Of a DNA stretch of 64,000 nt, positions 61,421 through 64,000 are shown piece after piece. Location: positions 3,046-67,045 of the forward strand of contig DLRY01000046.1 of NCBI GenBank assembly GCA_002500665.1. The letters run 5' to 3'. Positions within the stretch are counted from its first letter, which is position 1, and every line of letters starts with the position of its first letter. The notes beneath the pieces were generated by a model. That model was not told the DNA's origin. It did no database searches and saw only the letters and a program-made list of their open reading frames with translations. This stretch comes from Opitutia bacterium UBA7876. Its GTDB lineage: Bacteria > Verrucomicrobiota > Verrucomicrobiia > Opitutales > Seribacteraceae. The position numbers were made by a program, and so were the translations under genes.

Positions 61421-62824
61421 CTATTCAATGCAATACAAATTTTCATTTGTTCTGATGAACAATTGTTTGCCCGCAATCGCCACCGAAGACCTAGTATTAT
61501 CATCATAATCGCCCCCCATTCTAGCCAGGTGGAGAATCTTGCCCTCCTTGGCAGAGATCACGATCACTTCCGCATTATGGTTCATGGTATAGATTTTACC
61601 ATCACCAGCAGTAGGGGAAGAACGCCATTTGTACTTGCCCGGCATGGGCAGGCTCCATTCGATTTTTCCGGTCAAGGGATCAACGCGCGATAAGTTTTTT
61701 CGCAGATCACTAAGGATATAAAATTTGCCCGCATAAAAAAGCGGCGTCGGCACGTCCGAGGTCAGGGAAGGCGAATCGCCGCTATCCCAAACAAGGCCGT
61801 CTTTGCCTTCATGAGTACCCTTCAGTCCCAACTTCACGGCAAAAACCGGTGCTTTCTTCGGGGCGCATGCCAGTACGACTCCAGCCCCAACCACTGGTGA
61901 GGGCACCAACCTCCACCAGGCTTCCCGGTGGTTTGGGTTCCAGGTCCCCCATCTCCAGATTTCCTTTCCGGAAATGGGCTCATGACCAGTCAGGACATCC
62001 CCTCCGGCCACGATCAGTTGTCCGTTATGGGGAATAATAGTGGCGAAGGACTCGAGAGATTCCTTGTTCGCCTTAGATGGACGGACGTGCTGCCAAATGG
62101 TTTTCCCGGTAGATGGATCCATGCAAAGAAGGTAGGAAGGGGAATTGGGTTTGCCGCGTCCATGCACCGACTCGTCTCGCTGCAGTATGGGTAGGTACAG
62201 CCTTCCGTCGTGCAAGGTTGGGGATGCGGAAAAAGTCCATTGGAAACAAAAGTCGCCATAGTCTTTCTGCAGGTTCCTTCTCCATTCTTCCTTTCCACTA
62301 AGGCTAAAAGACACCAAGTCCCCATTGCCGAAAAAGAAAATCACCCTTTTCCCGTCCGTCACGGCCGAGGGGCTTGCGTAGTTGGATCTTGAATGGAGTT
62401 GGGTAGCGGACCCATCGCCGGCGCCGGGGCGATAACCGCTACCCGCGTTACGTTTCCACAAAAGCGTCCCCTTTTCCCTGTCGAAACAAAGGGCCAGCAA
62501 GTTTCCCGCACCCTTCTTCTCCGAATCCTTTGCGTCCTCGATGGAACTCACGAAAACGCAATCGTTATAGATAATGGGAGTTGCCGCGGAAGCTCCTGGC
62601 AGGGAAGCCTTCCACTTGAATCTTTTTTTACCGTCAAACTTAACGGGAAGCCTTTGTTTGCCGGAGGAAGAACCGTTGTGTAACGGACCCCGCCAGTTCA
62701 TCCAATTACCTGGTTCTGGGCCTGATGCACGCGACTTTGAAGCGGATAGAGAAAAGCTTGAACCTGCGAAAAGGAAAGCTACGCTGAGAATGAAGAGGTG
62801 GGGGAAGACGGATAAGGTAGTCAT
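61421..62824 (-). CDS. Secreted PQQ-like beta-propeller protein
   Basis: A 467-residue protein with a signal peptide (about residues 1-28). A WD/PQQ-type propeller follows with blades marked NWMNWRGPLHNG, GNLLALCFDREKGTLLWKRN, DLVSFSLSGKEEWRRNL, YLLCMDPSTGKTIWQHV, EPISGKEIWRWGTW and RVDPLTGKIEWSLPMPG. Such proteins are common in Planctomycetota and Verrucomicrobiota and often lack the enzymatic residues of PQQ dehydrogenases; BamB is the other relative. A strong terminator follows. Confidence 0.82.
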   Translation of the reverse strand: MTTLSVFPHLFILSVAFLFAGSSFSLSASKSRASGPEPGNWMNWRGPLHNGSSSGKQRLPVKFDGKKRFKWKASLPGASAATPIIYNDCVFVSSIEDAKDSEKKGAGNLLALCFDREKGTLLWKRNAGSGYRPGAGDGSATQLHSRSNYASPSAVTDGKRVIFFFGNGDLVSFSLSGKEEWRRNLQKDYGDFCFQWTFSASPTLHDGRLYLPILQRDESVHGRGKPNSPSYLLCMDPSTGKTIWQHVRPSKANKESLESFATIIPHNGQLIVAGGDVLTGHEPISGKEIWRWGTWNPNHREAWWRLVPSPVVGAGVVLACAPKKAPVFAVKLGLKGTHEGKDGLVWDSGDSPSLTSDVPTPLFYAGKFYILSDLRKNLSRVDPLTGKIEWSLPMPGKYKWRSSPTAGDGKIYTMNHNAEVIVISAKEGKILHLARMGGDYDDNTRSSVAIAGKQLFIRTNENLYCIE

Positions 62825-63130
62825 ACCCTAAACCTAAGGCGACAAATGGATTCCATCGAGTAAAAAGATCGCTAAATTCCGAGAGTCCCCGACAGGGTAC
62901 AAGGAGTCGCATAGCTGCGAAATTCAGCATATTGGAGCCAAGCGGGCTGAGGCAAAGGATTCCGCTTTCACGTCGGATGGAAGCTCATCCGACGTCAAAC
63001 CGATCTTCATCGTGTTGCCAAACTTTTCTTATCGACGACTAGACCTAAGGGCGCTTTCTCATGAGAACGGGCCTCTCTAGCAGAGATTGAGCGCCTCCTA
63101 TGGATTTGCTCAGCTTTTCAGGCGGACAGC
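62825..63130. other. Intergenic region with one inverted repeat
   Basis: No credible gene is seen in this 306-bp gap. It contains a perfect 10-bp inverted repeat, ACGTCGGATG (62970-62979) and CATCCGACGT (62986-62995), around a 6-base loop. No T run follows on either strand, so it is not a standard terminator; it may be an operator or a processing hairpin. Confidence 0.5.
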
Positions 63131-63367
63131 CTAATCTCCTTCCCGACTATCTTCGTAGAGGTCGTCCTCGAGCCAATCCACAAATTCCTCTACTTGGTCG
63201 GGGGAACGATCGATGGAGAATGATTCGTCAAGGTTGAATTCCTCCTTGAAGTCCTCGCTTAGTTCCTTCTCCAGGGCGTCCCGATCCAAGTCTCGGTTTC
63301 TCCTCGATAACCAGTACGCAAGAACGAGGCATCCTGCCGCAAAAACAATGCTGATTGCTAGGTCCAC
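63131..63367 (-). CDS. Small membrane-anchored acidic protein (78 aa)
   Basis: A GTG-started frame of 78 residues. It has an N-terminal helix (about residues 3-20, AISIVFAAGCLVLAYWL), an RRNRD cytoplasmic-side cluster and a very acidic tail (VEEFVDWLEDDLYED). It follows the auxiliary lipoprotein gene after 36 bp on the same strand. The amphipathic layout supports it; function unknown. Confidence 0.5.
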   Translation of the reverse strand: MDLAISIVFAAGCLVLAYWLSRRNRDLDRDALEKELSEDFKEEFNLDESFSIDRSPDQVEEFVDWLEDDLYEDSREGD

Positions 63368-63403
63368 TTGATATCGACGAAGAGGTCGAATTCGGGAAAA
63401 GGG

Positions 63404-64000
63404 TCAAGGGGAACCCTTTTCACCATTGGCTTCCATCTCAAGAACAAGAAAAGCGCTCAGGTCGGACAGGCACTGGCTCAAAGCCAAGACTTGAAGACCA
63501 GCATCGAGTGTCTGACTGGGGTCATGGAAACCGAGTTTCTTTTGAAAACGTACCTGACTGACCAGCTTGTTGTCATGATATAGATCGCACAAGACCTCGA
63601 TCAGAACCTTTCCCGGAGCAATGCGCTCAAAGCGACTGAAGGTGAGGCCGAGGTCAAACCGGCAACCGGGCTTCCTGCGATGCGGAAAGACTGAATAGCT
63701 CAAGGTATCGAGGCGCTCGCTTAGATTCAAGCCAACCACTCTTGAAATCCCTTCCTCCAGAGACTCTCCCCAACGTTCCGTCTCGGCAAACTCGATCAGA
63801 CCTTGCTTGGGGCGTGCCACCAAACGGTTGTCCTGCAAATAAGACGGCAGCTCGACTTGGCGAAGATAGAAAGACGTGCCGGCACCCACCGAAGTAGAAT
63901 TTGATTCTCCGTCAAGAGACGTCAGTAGATGAAAGGTCGACTCCTGATGATTAGATTCAGGGATGACGCAGGAAGACAGAAACGCAACCAAGGAAATCAG
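63404..64000 (-). CDS. ABC-type transport auxiliary lipoprotein, PqiC-like (start outside window)
   Basis: The frame continues past the right edge. The visible part starts LISLVAFLSSC, a lipobox whose Cys is lipid-modified, so only the first few residues are missing. It continues FYLRQVELPSYLQDNRLVAR, FAETERWGESLEEGISRVV and VLIEVLCDLYHDNKLV, matching the DUF330/PqiC family of MCE-transport lipoproteins. Upstream genes outside the window are probably the MCE-domain and ABC components. Confidence 0.78.
   Translation of the reverse strand: MISLVAFLSSCVIPESNHQESTFHLLTSLDGESNSTSVGAGTSFYLRQVELPSYLQDNRLVARPKQGLIEFAETERWGESLEEGISRVVGLNLSERLDTLSYSVFPHRRKPGCRFDLGLTFSRFERIAPGKVLIEVLCDLYHDNKLVSQVRFQKKLGFHDPSQTLDAGLQVLALSQCLSDLSAFLVLEMEANGEKGSP

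Noticed and set aside
1..64000. CRISPR arrays, insertion sequences, integrases or transposases
   Set aside because: No evenly spaced repeat array and no recombinase frame was found on reading the window.

Overview
The window looks like a piece of a chromosome from a marine member of the Verrucomicrobiota, probably class Opitutae; this is inference from gene families, not a phylogeny. Pointers are a fused SGNH / PVC-type dehydrogenase / cytochrome c protein, an SHD1-repeat protein, secreted GYF and MORN proteins, a CxPSR sulfatase beside sugar isomerase-like TIM barrels, and a sodium:solute symporter next to a GH20 enzyme. Coding density is high and neighbouring genes often share 4-base stop/start overlaps (ATGA, GTGA, TTGA). 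Clear Shine-Dalgarno sites are scarce; exbB is an exception.

Layout. 0-9.3 kb: mostly minus-strand genes (sufT, cut by the window edge; sppA; an exo/endonuclease-phosphatase family protein; an SHD1-repeat protein; a GlcD-like oxidase; exbD; exbB), with one divergent conserved gene at 2.4 kb. 9.4-13.5 kb: plus-strand PfkB-like kinase, tmk, holB, HIT protein and a DUF481 protein. 13.5-17.8 kb: a minus-strand unit with a large coiled-coil membrane protein whose first half resembles marine-phage proteins, a lipoprotein, and a 41-residue membrane protein. 17.9-26.1 kb: symporter and GH20, hemW on the other strand, then a lipoprotein, a glycosyltransferase, a nucleosidase-like protein and an SplB-like radical SAM enzyme. 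26.2-34.1 kb: two tRNA genes, a pectate lyase frame that begins at the end of tRNA-Thr, GYF/MORN/nuclease proteins, an orphan flagellin-like protein, and about 1.1 kb without genes. 34.1-37.3 kb: minus-strand TPR operon. 37.4-40.8 kb: part of a nonulosonic (pseudaminic-type) acid pathway. 40.8-47.5 kb: housekeeping block parA, rnc, mfd, surA-like, radC. 47.6-59.3 kb: PVC dehydrogenase/cytochrome, a proline-rich secreted protein, a sulfatase/isomerase/Nramp-like catabolic unit, a TonB-like protein and a pseudouridine synthase. 59.3-64 kb: minus-strand amidohydrolase, outer-membrane barrel, PQQ-type beta-propeller, a small membrane protein and an ABC-transport auxiliary lipoprotein cut by the edge.

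The most striking part is 32.1-33.25 kb. On the minus strand a consensus-like sigma-70 promoter (32953-32982) faces a strong intrinsic terminator (32112-32148). Between them lie about 830 nt with no credible protein but many perfect hairpins, including two 6-bp stems closed by CTTG. I read this as a large structured noncoding RNA of unidentified class. Directly upstream is an AT-rich stretch with five same-direction TGTGAAT motifs, three spaced exactly 11 bp apart. They match or nearly match DnaA boxes, so a replication origin is possible but unproven.

Functional links: ExbB, ExbD and the TonB-like protein could energise outer-membrane uptake; the symporter/GH20 pair, sulfatase unit and pectate lyase suggest use of algal polysaccharides; the orphan flagellin-like protein lies within 8 kb of the PseC-like aminotransferase, whose sugar product decorates flagellins in other bacteria.
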